DNA of 64,000 bases from Zanthoxylum bungeanum (taxonomy: Eukaryota > Streptophyta > Magnoliopsida > Sapindales > Rutaceae), in NCBI GenBank assembly GCA_019454045.1, contig SKCR01021379.1, positions 1 to 64,000 on the forward strand. Direction: 5' to 3'. The stretch's first letter is position 1. The number at the start of each line of letters is the position of its first letter. A program made the translations under genes and the position numbers. The notes under the pieces were generated by a model. It did not search any database and was not told the origin of the DNA. It saw only the letters and a program-made list of their open reading frames with translations. Of this stretch, positions 22,805-34,757 are shown one piece after another.

Positions 22805-23524
22805 AGTACGAAAGTGAATTAAAGATAAAATCAATATTATTAAACTATTTGGGATTGTGAATCCTTCCAATATCGTTTAAAGATGAAATGATTATCTCAT
22901 GTTTATGCAATATATTAGTTTACTAACCTGGAACACGAAATTATGCAAGAACCTTTGTCGATGGTCAGATTCAAATACCCAGTGTAACCTAATAAATCAT
23001 ATGTCTATGTTAACCAAGTTACCTGAATTCATTAAGATTAAGTTCCAATTGTGGCTACCCCCGCCCGACAGGTATATGTCTATCCTGGAAGGAAATCTAT
23101 TAAGGGTTATCTATCCTTAAGGAAGATCGTGGGCTATCAAGTCTAAGGCTGAAACCTAAAATTCCTTCGTCAAGTTTATTTTAAGTTTACCACATCAATC
23201 TTATTAATGGCCAGTTAACAAGAAGCATTAAGCTTAAGACTTAATAAATAAATATTTATATTACCCAAGACATGAAATAACACCTTATAAACCGGTGATA
23301 TTGGAATTCATCATAACCCCAGATAATATGTTTAGTTACAAAACATACTTAGGATTACTAAACACTTAAATAAACAAAACATCATAAAAAAATAACTTGG
23401 AGATAAATAAAAGTAAAATTACAATAATGAAAGAAAATGCTGAGGGTTAGATGATCCACATTTAATATTTCAAAATTAGAAATCTCTCTTATTGTCAATG
23501 TTTACCGATTAATTAATTATATTT

Positions 23525-23705
23525 AACCAGGCCATAAAGGCGGTAATTCCATTTGTCTCAATTAAATCCAACCGGCCATATAGGCGGTAACAAGGTTATT
23601 ACATAAACCGACCATATAGGCGAAAACTACATCTGAAATGTAAAACCGACCATATAGACGGTAAATAAGGTTGTCACCTAAATAGACCATATATGTGGTA
23701 ACTAA
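23525..23705. repeat. CCATATAGGCGGTAA repeats in the Athila LTR
   Basis: Five degenerate units of about 40-50 bp share ccatataggcggtaa or a close variant. The same array, with four to five units, is in the shared LTR at 33820-33985. Confidence 0.75.
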
Positions 23706-23964
23706 TTAATCCAAATTTTAATTAAAATAAGGGAGATTAATCTAATTTATTATATTAAAAGTCTCACATTTTCACCCCAGCAGAATGCGATTACCTACTC
23801 ATGCTGTAAATGAAAACAAACAAAATTTTATTAATAAATAAAAAGAAAATACATGAAAACTTAAATAAATATACATGACACTTTCCTTTAGGTTTTCATG
23901 GAGAAATTCCTCCAAAGAAAGCATGAAAAATTTACAAAGTTTAGCTTGGTATTTATAGGCAAAT

Positions 23965-24085
23965 ATAAAGGCTTCCACCAATTTCTCCACCAATTGCTCC
24001 ACCAAACATGGAATCAAACATGACACCAAACATGGCACCAAACATGGCACCAAATCCTCCACCAAACATACAAGCATATTTGGTG
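23965..24085. repeat. 12-bp tandem repeat (accaaacatggc) in the Athila LTR
   Basis: Units of 12 bp such as accaaacatggc and variants (caccaattgctc) follow each other. The same array occurs in the shared LTR at 46520-46650. In the antisense frame this creates a false repetitive LVPCLVPCLV peptide. Confidence 0.75.
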
Positions 24086-24561
24086 GAAGTTTGACAATTT
24101 TTATTTTATTTTTTATTTTGAAAATGACTTTAATAATTACACATAACACACTTCCAAATGTTTTATTAATTTCGGTCATGGAAACTTTAGAATTCAAAAT
24201 TAATATGAACTTAAAAGTTGTATATCTTTGATTCATATTTAATCAGGAAATTGAATCACCTCAATCCGATATCGGAGTAAAAGGTTATGGCCAAAATACG
24301 ACAACTGCGCAAAGTTGGAAATTCCAAAATTATACTTTGTTAGAATGCCATTTCAAGTTTCCAATCTCCAAAATCAAAATGTCAAGTCTGGTTTTTGCCC
24401 TTATTTGTTCCACATTTCGTCTTAAATAATTCTATTGAGTCCCAATTTTATTTTATCTGTAAAATAAAATAAAACACATTAAAACGTTCATCAAACCCGA
24501 GAGACTAAACAAAATATTAGGTAAAAGGGGCGGTAAATATTGATATATTTTCCGCTCATCA

Positions 24562-25938
24562 CATACACAAACCTAACATTTTGTTAGTCCTCGAGTAACA
24601 CAACAAAATAAAATACAATAAAAAATTAAAATTAAACTAAGCCACATTCGTAGGGATCACGGTTGTATTTAGCGTATGCAACAAGCCTTTAAACCCCTAG
24701 GCGTCCCTAGTAGATGATTTGTAGTCTCGTGAGGGCTTACAGTGACGATAACCACAAATGTCAATCTAATGCACACAAAAGCAAAAATACAAGAGAAAAG
24801 AGAATAAACAAGTTAGTGACTAAACAAGTGAAACTTCTTATCCAAGTTAGTAGTTGTTTTCTTTCTTTCTTAATTACCAAATAAGTAAATTCTCCGATTA
24901 TTTTTATCATTCTTCAAATACACAACCAACAAGGTATTAATCAAATCATTGTGCCCACAATATTCATAAGTTTAGTTGAAAAGAGAGTAATATTTTGGTC
25001 CTAAAGTTGTATCACAATTCACATATTTTTAGCAATGGATTTTTTTTTTTCCATAAAATAAAGAAAGCAATATCTTCAATCCATGTAACGAGCTTTGGGC
25101 CAGTGACTCCCAAACCAGTTGGCTTTTGGGCACTAGGTGTTAAGACACCCTTACGGACTTAATTATTCAGATTTCAGATGTTTCTTTTTATTTTTATATC
25201 ATCTTTGATCTATGTAGCGAGCTTTGGGCCAGTGACTCCCAAGCCAGTTGGCTTTAGGGCACTAGGTGTTAAAACACCCCTACAGACTTAATGACTCGGA
25301 TATCAGACGTTTTTTTTTATATACAAACTTTTTTTTTAATTCCATTGCATTTTAGATGCTTCCTCCAATTAAACTAGAGCACTGAATATTACAAACTTTT
25401 CAAATACATCTGATGGTTGTATGTTACCATGCATGTTGATAATACCTGTCAACTGAACATATGAAGATCTAATATAGTCAGTATTATGGAGAATTCACAA
25501 ATTAAATAATTCAAATGGAAATAAACAAAAATTAACTTGTTATGAAATAGGTTGAGATACGTCTCAGGTGTGGAAATTCCTTACACAGCTATCTCACACC
25601 AATTGCACCCGATTAATCAAATTAAAAACACAAAAACAAAATATTTTTTTTTAATTTTTTTAAAATTTTTTGAAAATTTTTGACTAAAAATAACACAATA
25701 AAAATAAGATACTAGTCAATTATTCCCCTCCCCCAAACATAAATGAGACATTGTCCCTAATGTCTTAAAAAGTAGAAGATGAGTTTAGAAGATAGTACCT
25801 GGTTAGCTAAAATTCTACATCTAAAAATATCAATTAAAGGTTAAGATCTAGATTTATCCAACGCTTTTTACCACGATCATTATCAGACCAGTTTATCTTG
25901 GAAATGATAGGGTCAATTTGTGGTTCAAAGGCTAAGAT
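24562..25938 (-). other. Athila element 1, 3' non-coding region
   Basis: AT-rich with no coding frame. It lies between the LOG-like gene and the 3' LTR and corresponds to 47133-48546 in element 2. It contains the 129-bp tandem repeat listed separately. Confidence 0.8.
25085..25315. repeat. 129-bp tandem repeat, two units (Athila 3' region, copy 1)
   Basis: Two units begin gtaacgagctttgggccagtg (25085) and gtagcgagctttgggccagtg (25214). Each contains ggcactaggtgttaa and acaccc. The same pair exists in copy 2, so it predates the split of the two copies. Confidence 0.85.
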
Positions 25939-26544
25939 TTAGTCAATTAAATCATGGGCAGTTCTGGCAGTAAATAGGAGTTCTTTTACAGATTTTGACA
26001 CGAACCCATTTCTTTGGGCGTCATCAAGAAACACACAAAGAAAATCATAAAATCCATCAGCATTAAATAGTCCAATCGATTTCTAGTGTATGTTCAGGTT
26101 CGCCCAAGATACTGTAAAAATTTCCTCCATCGTACCCAAGCCACATGGCAAAGCAATAAAAGCATCAGCACAGTTAATCATTTCTACCATTCGTTCAGAC
26201 ATACCTGATACGATAAGTTCCTCTCCGTTTGATGGTCCTATAAGATTCGCCTCTGCCAAAGGTTTTGGGATCATTCTCAGAACTTGACTACCTCCTTCTT
26301 GTACATCCCTTGAAATGATCCCCATTAGTCTAAGATTGCCACCGCCATATACTAAGTACATATTCCTTTCAGCAATGACTCTACTCATTAGTCTAAGATT
26401 GCCACCGCTATATACTAAGTACATATTCCTGTACATCCCTTGAAATGATCCCCATTAGTCTAAGATTAACTCTGGCTTTGAACCAACACTAGTACCGCAA
26501 AACACACAGATATTTACAACTCTTTTTCTTGAAGTTGCTTTCAT
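25939..26544 (-). pseudogene. LOG: LOG-family gene carried by Athila, copy 1 (broken)
   Basis: The ATG is at 26544-26542. The start reads RVVNICVFCGTSVGSKPE, the LOG-family N-terminus (CVFCGS..G). An internal rearrangement then repeats the NMYLVYxGGNLRLM block twice. The frame continues with DAFIALPCGLGTMEE, where the first glycine of the PGGxGTxxE signature is cysteine, and GLFNADGFYDF. A TAG in 'NLNIH*KSIGLF' (about 26083) replaces a glutamine kept in copy 2. Host LOG enzymes release active cytokinin bases from their nucleotides in the cytosol. There are no introns, although host LOG genes have several. It lies 30 bp after the cysteine-rich ORF. Confidence 0.85.
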
Positions 26545-26574
26545 TTTTATTTTTTTATTTTTTTTATTTATTTC

Positions 26575-27369
26575 TCAACTCTGGATGTCTTCAAGAGTGC
26601 AATGACAGACTGAATTTATAGAACCTGAAAAAGGGTGAGTAATAATAGCACTAATACCTGCCAAATGACAATTATTAGCTAAACAGTAAAATATATCGTG
26701 AAAGTCAAAAAGTCTGGATCCTGTCGGAGAAAATAAAATAAAATAAAAAAACAAATCACAATTATTAGTTAAATACAAAGAGATAATAATATTTATAAGA
26801 AGTAACGGCTTGAATGACGTCAATGCGTCAGAGACAAGCTTCCCATCCAATTTTCTTATAAATTGGCAAACATGGTCTTTTAGAGTCAGATTCCCGAGAC
26901 TTAAATGTTGCCTTTCTTTTTGGAACTGTGCATGTAACATGTGAATTGCGTGATGCACATATCCACTGGGATGCGTCTCAAGAGTCAATGATATGTCATC
27001 CAAAGACTCCTTACTCAAGCCATCCCTAATGAATTTAATTTTATTTTCATGGTTATCAGACACCATTCTTAAAGAACGACAACGAGTATTACATGTCATG
27101 CGTTCACATTTATAGTAAACACCTAGAATTTTAGCTCTTTTTTTCTTAACATAGGTGCTTCTTCTTAAACCAACCAGATATGAAATAAAAGAGTCAGAGG
27201 AATCACCTGCCAATCACACCCGTGCTTCAATAATCCAACGAATGTCATTAGTAATACCTTTTATCATCAGAAGTCTCATTCGTTCCAAGCGAACTTTGTA
27301 GACTTTCAACATAGAGTTTTGAGGGAGAGAAGGAAATTTCTTGCGAAGATTAGTGAGAACGTCTTCCAT
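26575..27369 (-). pseudogene. Basic cysteine-containing ORF carried by Athila, copy 1 (one internal stop)
   Basis: The ATG at 27369-27367 starts a 264-codon frame broken only by TGA at codon 52 (27216-27214); copy 2 has CGA there. It contains GLRRSTYVKKKRAK (residues 67-80), then cysteines at 88, 93 and 97 (KCERMTCNTRC). The middle region (IRDGLSKESLDDIS, HHAIHMLHAQF) looks like a real protein. The last third is hydrophobic, and a polypyrimidine-CAG at about 26720-26725 could mark an intron. The basic-then-cysteine layout recalls the small cysteine-rich nucleic-acid-binding proteins of carlavirus-type plant viruses, but that is a pattern match only. I do not recognise the rest. It is not the usual Athila env-like protein. 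Confidence 0.55.
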
Positions 27370-27510
27370 CCTGAAATGTGATTTTACCTACAAAAATTAA
27401 ACACACAAAAAATAAAACATGCCAAATCTCAATATATACACAATTTGCATGGGTTGTCTCCCTGCCAGCGCTCAGTTTAATATCGTCAGCTAGACATGAC
27501 TGCCCGAACG

Positions 27511-28608
27511 TTAGGCTAGATCTGAAAGTGTGACACTTTCTTTTTGTCGCTCAAATGATTCTCCCCAGTAGTGCTTGACACGCTGGCTGTTAACTTTGAA
27601 TTTATCGTTGGTGTTGGGATCAAGTAACTCAACAGCTCCATATGGTAAAACCCGAGTAATCACAAATGGACCCGACCACCTTGATTTCAGCTTTCCAGGG
27701 AAAAGTTTCAATCTTGAATTGTATAACAACACATGCTGCCTTGGTTCCAGTTGTCTGCAAACTATTTTTTTACCATGCCACTTCTTGGTATTTTCTTTGT
27801 ATATTCTGGCATTCTCATAAGCGTGTAGGCGAAATTCCTCCAATTCGTTGAGTTGGTGGAGCCGTTTTTCTCCTACTGCTTGTGGATCAAGATTTAACTT
27901 CTTTAGTGCCCAGTACGCTTTGTGTTCAAGCTCCACTGGCAGATGACATGCTTTCCCAAACACCATTCGATATAGGGACATACCAATGAGTGTTTTATAA
28001 GCTGTCCGGTAGGCCCATAATGCGTCATCCAGTTTTTTAGACCAATCCCTCATTGTTGATCCAACGGTTCTTTCCAAGATTATTTTGATATCCTTGTTTG
28101 AAACTTCAACCCGTCCATTTGACTGTGGATGGTAGGCAGTGGCAAATTTATGAGTAACTATGTATTTGGATAGGAGTGCATCAAAGTATCTGTTGCAGAA
28201 ATATGTGCCACAATCACTGATAATTGCCGGAGGTATTCCGAAGCGAGTGAAAATATTATTTTTAAGGAATTTTATCACCACTTTTGAATCATTTGATAGC
28301 AGTGTTATTGCTTCAACCCATTTGGAGTTGTAGTCTACTGCAACTAGTATATACATGTTTCCTAATGATGGAATAAAAGGTCAGATAAAATCAATCCCCC
28401 ATACATTAAATTTCTCCACTTCCAGAATGTTTTGCAGAGGTCCTTCATTTCTCCTCGATATATTTCCTGTTCTCTGGCACCTGTCACAATGAAGAGAAAA
28501 TAAGTAAGCATCTTTGAACAGAATGGGCCAGAACAAACCTGATTGTAGGATTTTGGCTGCATATTTATTTCCGCTGAAGTGTCTGCCGTATGGTGATGAA
28601 TGAAATTA
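27511..28608 (-). pseudogene. Athila element 1 integrase
   Basis: The HHCC-type zinc region (HSSPYGRHFSGNK, then CDRCQRTGNISRRNE) lies at about 28440-28604. The 281-codon frame 28356-27511 is open. It has the catalytic D in [14 protein letters not shown] in [11 protein letters not shown] and E in [14 protein letters not shown]-terminal GPY/F-like module ([18 protein letters not shown]) precedes the stop at 27511. The core is intact, although SDCG has replaced the usual SDGG. It would insert element cDNA into the genome. Confidence 0.93.
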
Positions 28609-30513
28609 CTACAAGACACTATTGACCTCTTTCTGTGGAACAAAACGTCTCAATAATTGATCAGCACATCGTTTAAACAGGTACGGCTCATCCCATACAT
28701 AATGCTTGACTTTTTTAAAGAACTTCTTTTGTTGCTGATGAGTCCATTCCAACGGCCATTTTCCCGATACTATATAGTTGACATAGTCAGCATACCAATG
28801 GACATAATATTGTTCCATGGCAAACAACTGTTCATCTGGAAACTTTTCTTTAATTGTCAGTTCATTGCCAGCTATTTCTCTATTCTCAAGCCTTGATAAG
28901 TGATCTGCCACTTGGTTTTCTGTCATTTTCCTGTCTCGGATCTCCACATCAAATTCTTACAGTAGAAGCACCCAATAGATCAATCTAGGTTTGGCATCTT
29001 TCTTCGCGATTAGATATTTGATTGTTGAATGATATGTGTAGACCACCACTTTGGGACCCAGCAGATATGAGCAGAATTTATCAAAAGTAAACAAAACTGG
29101 GAGCAACTCCTTTTCAGAGGTCGTGTAGTTGAGTTGTGCTTCATTCAGAGTTTTGCTAGAGAAGTAAATGGTATGGAAAATTTTTGCTTTGCGTTATCCC
29201 AAAACTGAACCTACAGCAAAGTCACTAGCATTGCACATCACCTCAAATGGAAGGGTCCAGTCTGGTGCTACTATGATGGGGGCAGAGACCAGTTTCTATT
29301 TTAAGATCTCAAAAGCTTCGTGACATTCTTTGGTGAAGTTGAAAGACACATCTTTCTCCAGAAGATTGCACAGAGGTTTAGCAATCTTGGAGAAGTCTTT
29401 GATAAATCTCATGTAAAAGCCTGCATGTCCGAGAAAACTCTGAATCCCTTTGATGGATGATGGTGGAGGTAGTTTTTCAATTCTCTCCATCTTTGCTTTG
29501 TCTACCTCGATTCTCTTTTGTGAGATCCGATGTCCCAGGACAATGCCTTCATGTACCATGAAGTGGCATTTCTCTCAGTTGAGTACAATGTTGGTATCTT
29601 CACACCTTTGTAACACATTTTCCATATTTTACAAGCAGTGGTCGAATGAGTCTCCAAATATAGAGAAATCATCCATGAAAACCTCCATACTTTGTTCCAG
29701 CATGTCTGAGAAGATGGCCATCATGCAACGTTGAAATGTAGCAGGAGCATTACATAGTCCAAATGGCATCCTGCGGAAAGTAAAAGTACAATGCAGACAT
29801 GTAAAAGTGGTTTTCTCCTAATCTTATAGGGCTATGGAAATCTGATTATACCCCGGGTATCCGTCCAGAAAATAATAGAACTCATGTCCCGCCAATCTGT
29901 CTAGCATCTAATCAATGAATGGCAGCGGAAAATGATCTTTCCTTGTTTCTTTGTTCAGCTTCTTGTAGTCCATACATACTCTACATCCAGTCAATGTTCT
30001 TGTTGGAATCAACTCGCTCTTTTCATTTGTGACTACAGTAATTCCTCATTTCTTTGGTACACACTGCATATGACTCACCCAAGTGCTGTCAGAGATGGGG
30101 TAGATGATATCGACATCCAACCATTAGATAATTTCTTTCTTCACGACCTCCTTCATGATTGGATTTAGTCTCCGTTGATGCTTCACTGTGGGTTTGTACT
30201 CGTCATTCATCAGAATTTTATGCATGTAAAATGATGGACTAATGCCTTGTATGTCTGCTATAGTCCAGCCAATGGCTTTCTTGTGTTCTTGTAACACTCT
30301 CAGTAACTTTTCTTCCTGCTCCAATGTTAGCGATGAAGAAATGATCACAGGTAAATCAGAAGAGTTTCCTAAGAATGCATACCTGAGATGGCTCAAAAGT
30401 AGCTTTAGCTCTAGCTGCGGTGGTTCTTCAATCGAGGGCTTGATTCTCTCATTTTTTGGTAGTTCCATACTTTCCACCTGTGGTGGCGATTTGAAGTGAA
30501 AATGGTTTGTCAA
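28609..30513 (-). pseudogene. Athila element 1 reverse transcriptase and RNase H
   Basis: The frame 30513-30124 gives the RT N-terminus (HQRRLNPIMKEVVKKEII). Later pieces include MPFGLCNAPATFQRCMMA, the catalytic FMDDF at 29679-29665, and GIVLGHRISQKRIEVDKAK. The RNase H region is scattered across 29200-28950 ([17 protein letters not shown]), with the linker (NQVADHLSRLENRE) to 28609. More than ten stops break it. Confidence 0.9.
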
Positions 30514-31369
30514 GATAGTTGATACATTCTAGAATTTCATCATCTAGCTCGCTGTCAGTCATGTTTGTGATGTAAGCTTCAAGTTTATCCGTGAGAAGTG
30601 GCAGTGCATCAGTATCCTGGATGATACTATCTACAACATCAATTCTGAAACATTCCTCTTCCTTTTCATCACTCGGGAATTTCATGGCTTTGAAAACATT
30701 GAATGTAACTTCTTGGTCTTGCACTTTCATGGTTAATTCTCCTTTTGGTACATCAATAACATTTCGACCTGTAGCCAAGAATGGTCTCCCGAGGATGATA
30801 GGTATATCTTTGTCTTCTTCCATGTCAAGGATAATGAAATTTAGTGGGAGAATGAGTTTTTCGACTTTGACCATCACATCTTGAACTACACCTCTCAGAA
30901 ATACGAGCGTTATATCAGCAAGTTGTAGAGAGATTGAGGTGGGCATTGCTTCTCCAATCTACAGTTTCCTATATATCGAAAAAGGCATCAAATTAACATT
31001 AGCACCTAAATCACACCAAGCTTTATCGACGTAATGTTCTCCTATGGTGCATGGGACGGTGAAACTTCCAGGATCTTTCAACTTTGGGGGAAGCTTCCTT
31101 TGAATGATGGCGCTGTATTCTTCTATCAGTGCTACTGTCTCGTAATCTCCCAATCTCCTCTTTCGTGAAAGAATATCTTTCATGAATTTGATATAGCTGG
31201 GCATTTGTTCTAATGCTTCTGCAAATGGAATGTTGATATGCAGCTTTTTGAAGACCTCCAAGAATCGAGCAAAATGCTTTACTAGTTTGTTTTTCTGGAG
31301 ACGCTGTGGAAAATGTGGAGGTGGTGTGAATCTTTCTCGATCTTTTTCCTTTGCTTCTTTTTCCTTCAT
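30514..31369 (-). pseudogene. Athila element 1 protease region
   Basis: The frame 31369-30959 contains MPSYIKFMKDILSRKRRLGD and FTVPCTIGEHYVDKAWCDLG followed by ANVNLMPFSIYRKL. CDLGA is the Athila form of the aspartic protease active site. After a TAG the same domain continues ([31 protein letters not shown]) in 30946-30449. Confidence 0.88.
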
Positions 31370-32705
31370 CTGTGGAACTGCTTCGCTGCTTTCTTTTGAT
31401 ATTTCTTCAGCAGTTTCCTTGACTCTAATATCTTTGTTGATTTCAGTACCGCTTCTTAAAATGATAGCATGACATTGCTCATTCCCCAGGTTTCTTGGAT
31501 TTGGTTCTGTGTTGTTAGGAAGGGTACCTTACGGTCTGTAACTCTGAGCATTGGCCAGTTGTCCCATTTGATTCTCCAGTGCTTTAATAGAAGCGGCTTG
31601 ATTTTGAATTAATACTGCTTGAGAGTGATATTTTGCTTCAAGCTTTTTCAAATGAGCCAACACTTCTGTTATTCCTGGATCTTTTTCATACTTCTGGCTT
31701 TTGTTTTACTATTGGAATATTGGTGGTGGGTTGTTCCTTTGCCCTGAATTGTTGCTCCATGAAAAATTAGGATGATTCCTCCACCATGGGTTGTAGGTGT
31801 TGGAATATGGATTGTTTCCCTGTCTGTTGAAATTATTGACATAATTCACCATCTCCTCATGTTGGTTTGTCTATGATGTTCCTCCATATGGTGAACTTGT
31901 AGATCCAGCATTACCTTGCATGGTGATAGTTTCCATGAATTTTCATATGTGATCCAGCTTGGCATTCACTACTGTGTTGGCTCCAACTTCATAGATTCCA
32001 ACAATTCTTTGAATCATGCTTCTTTCTGTTGGCCATAAAAAATCTTTGTTGGCCATTTCTTCAATTAGATCCCAGGCCTGATATTCTCCTTTTGCCATTA
32101 GCGCTCCTCCAGCAGCAACATCTATTGTGGTTCTCATTATTCCAGAAATTTCATTATAGAAGGTTTGGACTTGTAAATCTCATGGTGATGACATTTTCGA
32201 AGCAATTCTTTGTACCTTTCCCAAGCTTCACAGAGGGATTCTGAGTCATGTTGCACAAAAGATGTGATGTCATTCCTCAGCTTTGCAGTTCTGGCTGGTG
32301 AAAAGTACTTTGCAAGGAATTTTGTGGCTAGAGTGTTCCAAGTTGTGATGGAACCTGCTGGTAGTGAATGTAGCCAAGCCTTAGCTCTGTCTTTCAAGGA
32401 ATATGGAAAATCATGCAGTCTCATTGCTTCTTCAGCTGCTCGGTTGTAATTGAAAGTGCTGCAAACTTCTGGGAAGTTTCTGATGTGGGCGTTAGGATCT
32501 TCAGTTGCATTCCCCCAAACTGAACTGACTTATGTATCATCTGAATGTATGTTTTGATGTCACACGCATTTGCTGGTAAGAGAGGAAGTACAATACATGA
32601 AATGAAGCCGTCAACCACCATAATGGTTCTGTCTCGAATGGGACTTGGTGGTGCAACTTCCAAAGGTTCAGGTTCCATGTTGATGATTGCTTCTTGACCT
32701 TTCAC
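31370..32705 (-). pseudogene. Athila element 1 gag
   Basis: It starts near 32705, shifts frame at about 32500, then reads MRLHDFPYSLKDRAKAWLHS and DITSFVQHDSESLCEAWERY in 32424-32137, the Retrotrans_gag core of Athila. Later parts are AWDLIEEMANKDF (32137-31943) and the asparagine-rich YVNNFNRQGNNPYSNTYNP, with stops. No zinc knuckle was seen, as is usual for Athila gag. Confidence 0.88.
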
Positions 32706-32892
32706 ATTTCCCTTCTCAACTGTATGATTGTTCTTTCAATTTATGGGTCAACCGGTCGGATTTCAAAGCTTCTGGTTCTTCTCATTTAGTGTCTGAGAAC
32801 CTGAAACAAAAGAAAACAAAAATAATAAGTAAAAATAAATTAGACACAAGTAAGGGTATCTAACCCCAAAACTAATAGCGAAAGATAAATAA

Positions 32893-32911
32893 GTCCCTGG
32901 CAACGGCTCCA
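32893..32911 (-). other. Athila primer-binding site (tRNA-Asp type)
   Basis: The minus strand reads TGGAGCCGTTGCCAGGGAC. It matches the TGGCGCCGTTGCCGGGG tRNA-Asp site of Athila with two mismatches. The LTR begins a few bases away at 32918. Confidence 0.85.
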
Positions 32912-32917
32912 AAAGCT

Positions 32918-33988
32918 TGACCGGCGTTGTCACACAAGTATAACACAAGCGCACGTATCGTTCAAGTAGTATAAAATGTATCGATCCCACGAGGACTTAA
33001 TACCTAAGCTATTAATTTATGAAGTCAAATGTTTACGAGTATCTAATAGATTGGTGGTTTGATTAAATGGTGACTTAAAACTAAAACAAGTAAATAAAAC
33101 AGTACGAAAGTGAATTAAAAGTAAAATCAATACTATTAAACTATCTAGGGTTGTGAATCCTTCCAATATCTTTTAAAGATGAAGTGGTTATCTCATGTTT
33201 GTGCAATATATTAGTTTACTAACCTGGAACACGAAATTATGCAAAAGCCTCTGTCGATGGTCAGATGCAAATACCCAGTGTAACCCAATTAATCATATAT
33301 CTATTTAACCAAGTTACCTGAATTCATTAAGATTAAGTTCCAATTGTGGCTACCCCCGCCCGACATGTATATGTCTATCCTGGAAGGAAATCTATTAAGG
33401 TTATCTATCCTTAAGGAAGATCATGGGCTATTAAGTCTAAGGCTGAAACCTAAAATTCATTCGTCAAGTTTATTTTATGTTTACCACATCAATCTTATTA
33501 ATGGTCAGATAACAAGAAGCATTAAGCTTAAGACATAATAAATAAACCTTTATATTACCCAAGACATGAAATAACCCCTTATAAACCAGTGATATGGTAA
33601 TTCATCACAACCCCAGATAATATGTTTAGTTACAAAACATACTTAGGATTACTAAACACTTAAATAAACAAAACATCATAAAAAATAACTTGGAGATAAA
33701 TAAAAGTAAAATTACAATAATGAAAGAAATTGTTGGGGGTTAGAAGATAAACTTTTAATATTTCAAAATTAGAAATCTCCCTTATTGTCAATGTTTACCG
33801 ATTAATTAATTATATTTAACCATACCATAAAGGCGGTTAGTGGTAGTTAAATCCAACCTACCATTAGGCGGTAACAAGTTATTACATAAACCGACCTTAT
33901 AGGCTAAAACTACATCTGAAATGTAAAAACCGACCATATAAGCGGTAAATAAGGTTGTCACCTAAATTGGCCATATAGGCGGTAAAAT
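32918..33988 (-). repeat. Shared Athila LTR, left part
   Basis: It begins (plus) TGACCGGCG next to the primer site. It matches the truncated LTR at 22805 from 33103 on. It is interrupted at 33988/33989 by the Tat-type element and resumes at 46250. Total LTR length is about 1954 bp. Confidence 0.88.
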
Positions 33989-34741
33989 TGTTGACGGTGG
34001 ATTTTGGTCTCAGGGTAATATAGGAATATCACTTCCGAGGTAATCCTCCTTCAATAGTGAATTTGTTTGGTTATGGGGACCAAAAGCAAATTTAGCGAGA
34101 GACAGATAAACACACCAATCAACAAAGAGATTTAACGTGGTTCGGTGGATTTGGATCCGACCTACGTCCACGGACAAAGACAGGATGATACTTTTATTAC
34201 TTAAATATGCTTCTCCGATCTCTCTCGAGTTTACAAGTCAGGGCTTGATGATTCTGATCACTAATTTTTTGATGCCTCTTACACATACTCTGCCCTCCAA
34301 TTTATAATAGTACAGAAATCAGACTCATATTTGCATAGGAAATCCTGATTGATCTTATTCTCCTCCTCTTGTGAGGATTCCTAATCCACCGTTGCTTTTT
34401 CCTTCTTTATTCCTTGTTGTATTCTGACTCCATTTCCTGGTGAGAGTAGGATTGTTCGTTTTATCTTATCCACTGGAATAAGGTGTCATCATCTTGAGCA
34501 TATCTCGCTATATGGTCGGTCTTCATGAGGTCGGTCATGGTAGTCCTTCATGCTGAGAATGTTGCTGTCGACCTGATAGTGCCCGGCTATTTGAACCCAA
34601 GTGGTCGGTTGCCGGTCACAAAGTGCTCGGTCTATTTCTGTTGTAGTCGGGTTGGATTTAATGATCTCAACCAAGCAGGGAACTACCCTTTTCCTCGTCG
34701 TGCTGTTTGAAATATCATAGTGCCTGAAAACACCATCAACA
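33989..34741 (-). repeat. Tat-type element 3' LTR
   Basis: TGTTGACGG...CATCAACA. It lies next to the polypurine tract. Confidence 0.93.
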
Positions 34742-34757
34742 TCTGTCCCCTCATCTC
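34742..34757 (-). other. Tat-type element polypurine tract
   Basis: The minus strand reads GAGATGAGGGGACAGA immediately before the 3' LTR. Confidence 0.8.

Larger units (their letters stand above)
22805..24561 (-). repeat. Athila element 1 3' LTR, truncated
   Basis: It ends (plus) in ttccgctcatca; the minus strand starts TGATGAGCGG, as in Athila LTRs. It matches 33103-33988 plus 46250-47132. About 185 bp of the U5 end is missing on the left. The frame at 23799-24236 is a by-product of a short repeat. Confidence 0.88.
22805..33988 (-). mobile_element. Athila element 1 (Gypsy), with extra 3' genes
   Basis: The order on the minus strand is: 5' LTR (32918-33988 continued at 46250-47132), PBS 32911-32893, gag, protease, RT, RNase H, integrase, a cysteine-rich ORF, a LOG-like ORF, a 3' non-coding region with tandem repeats, and 3' LTR 24561-22805. 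The tRNA-Asp-type primer site, the LTR start TGATGAGCGG, the DLGA protease, the FMDDF reverse transcriptase and the gag type all fit Athila. It carries many stops and frameshifts. Athila relatives often carry an env-like gene after integrase; here that place holds two different genes. Confidence 0.9.

Noticed and set aside
23799..24236. 145-codon frame with LVPCLVPCLV repeats
   Set aside because: It is produced by a 12-bp LTR tandem repeat; the same LTR elsewhere does not keep it open.
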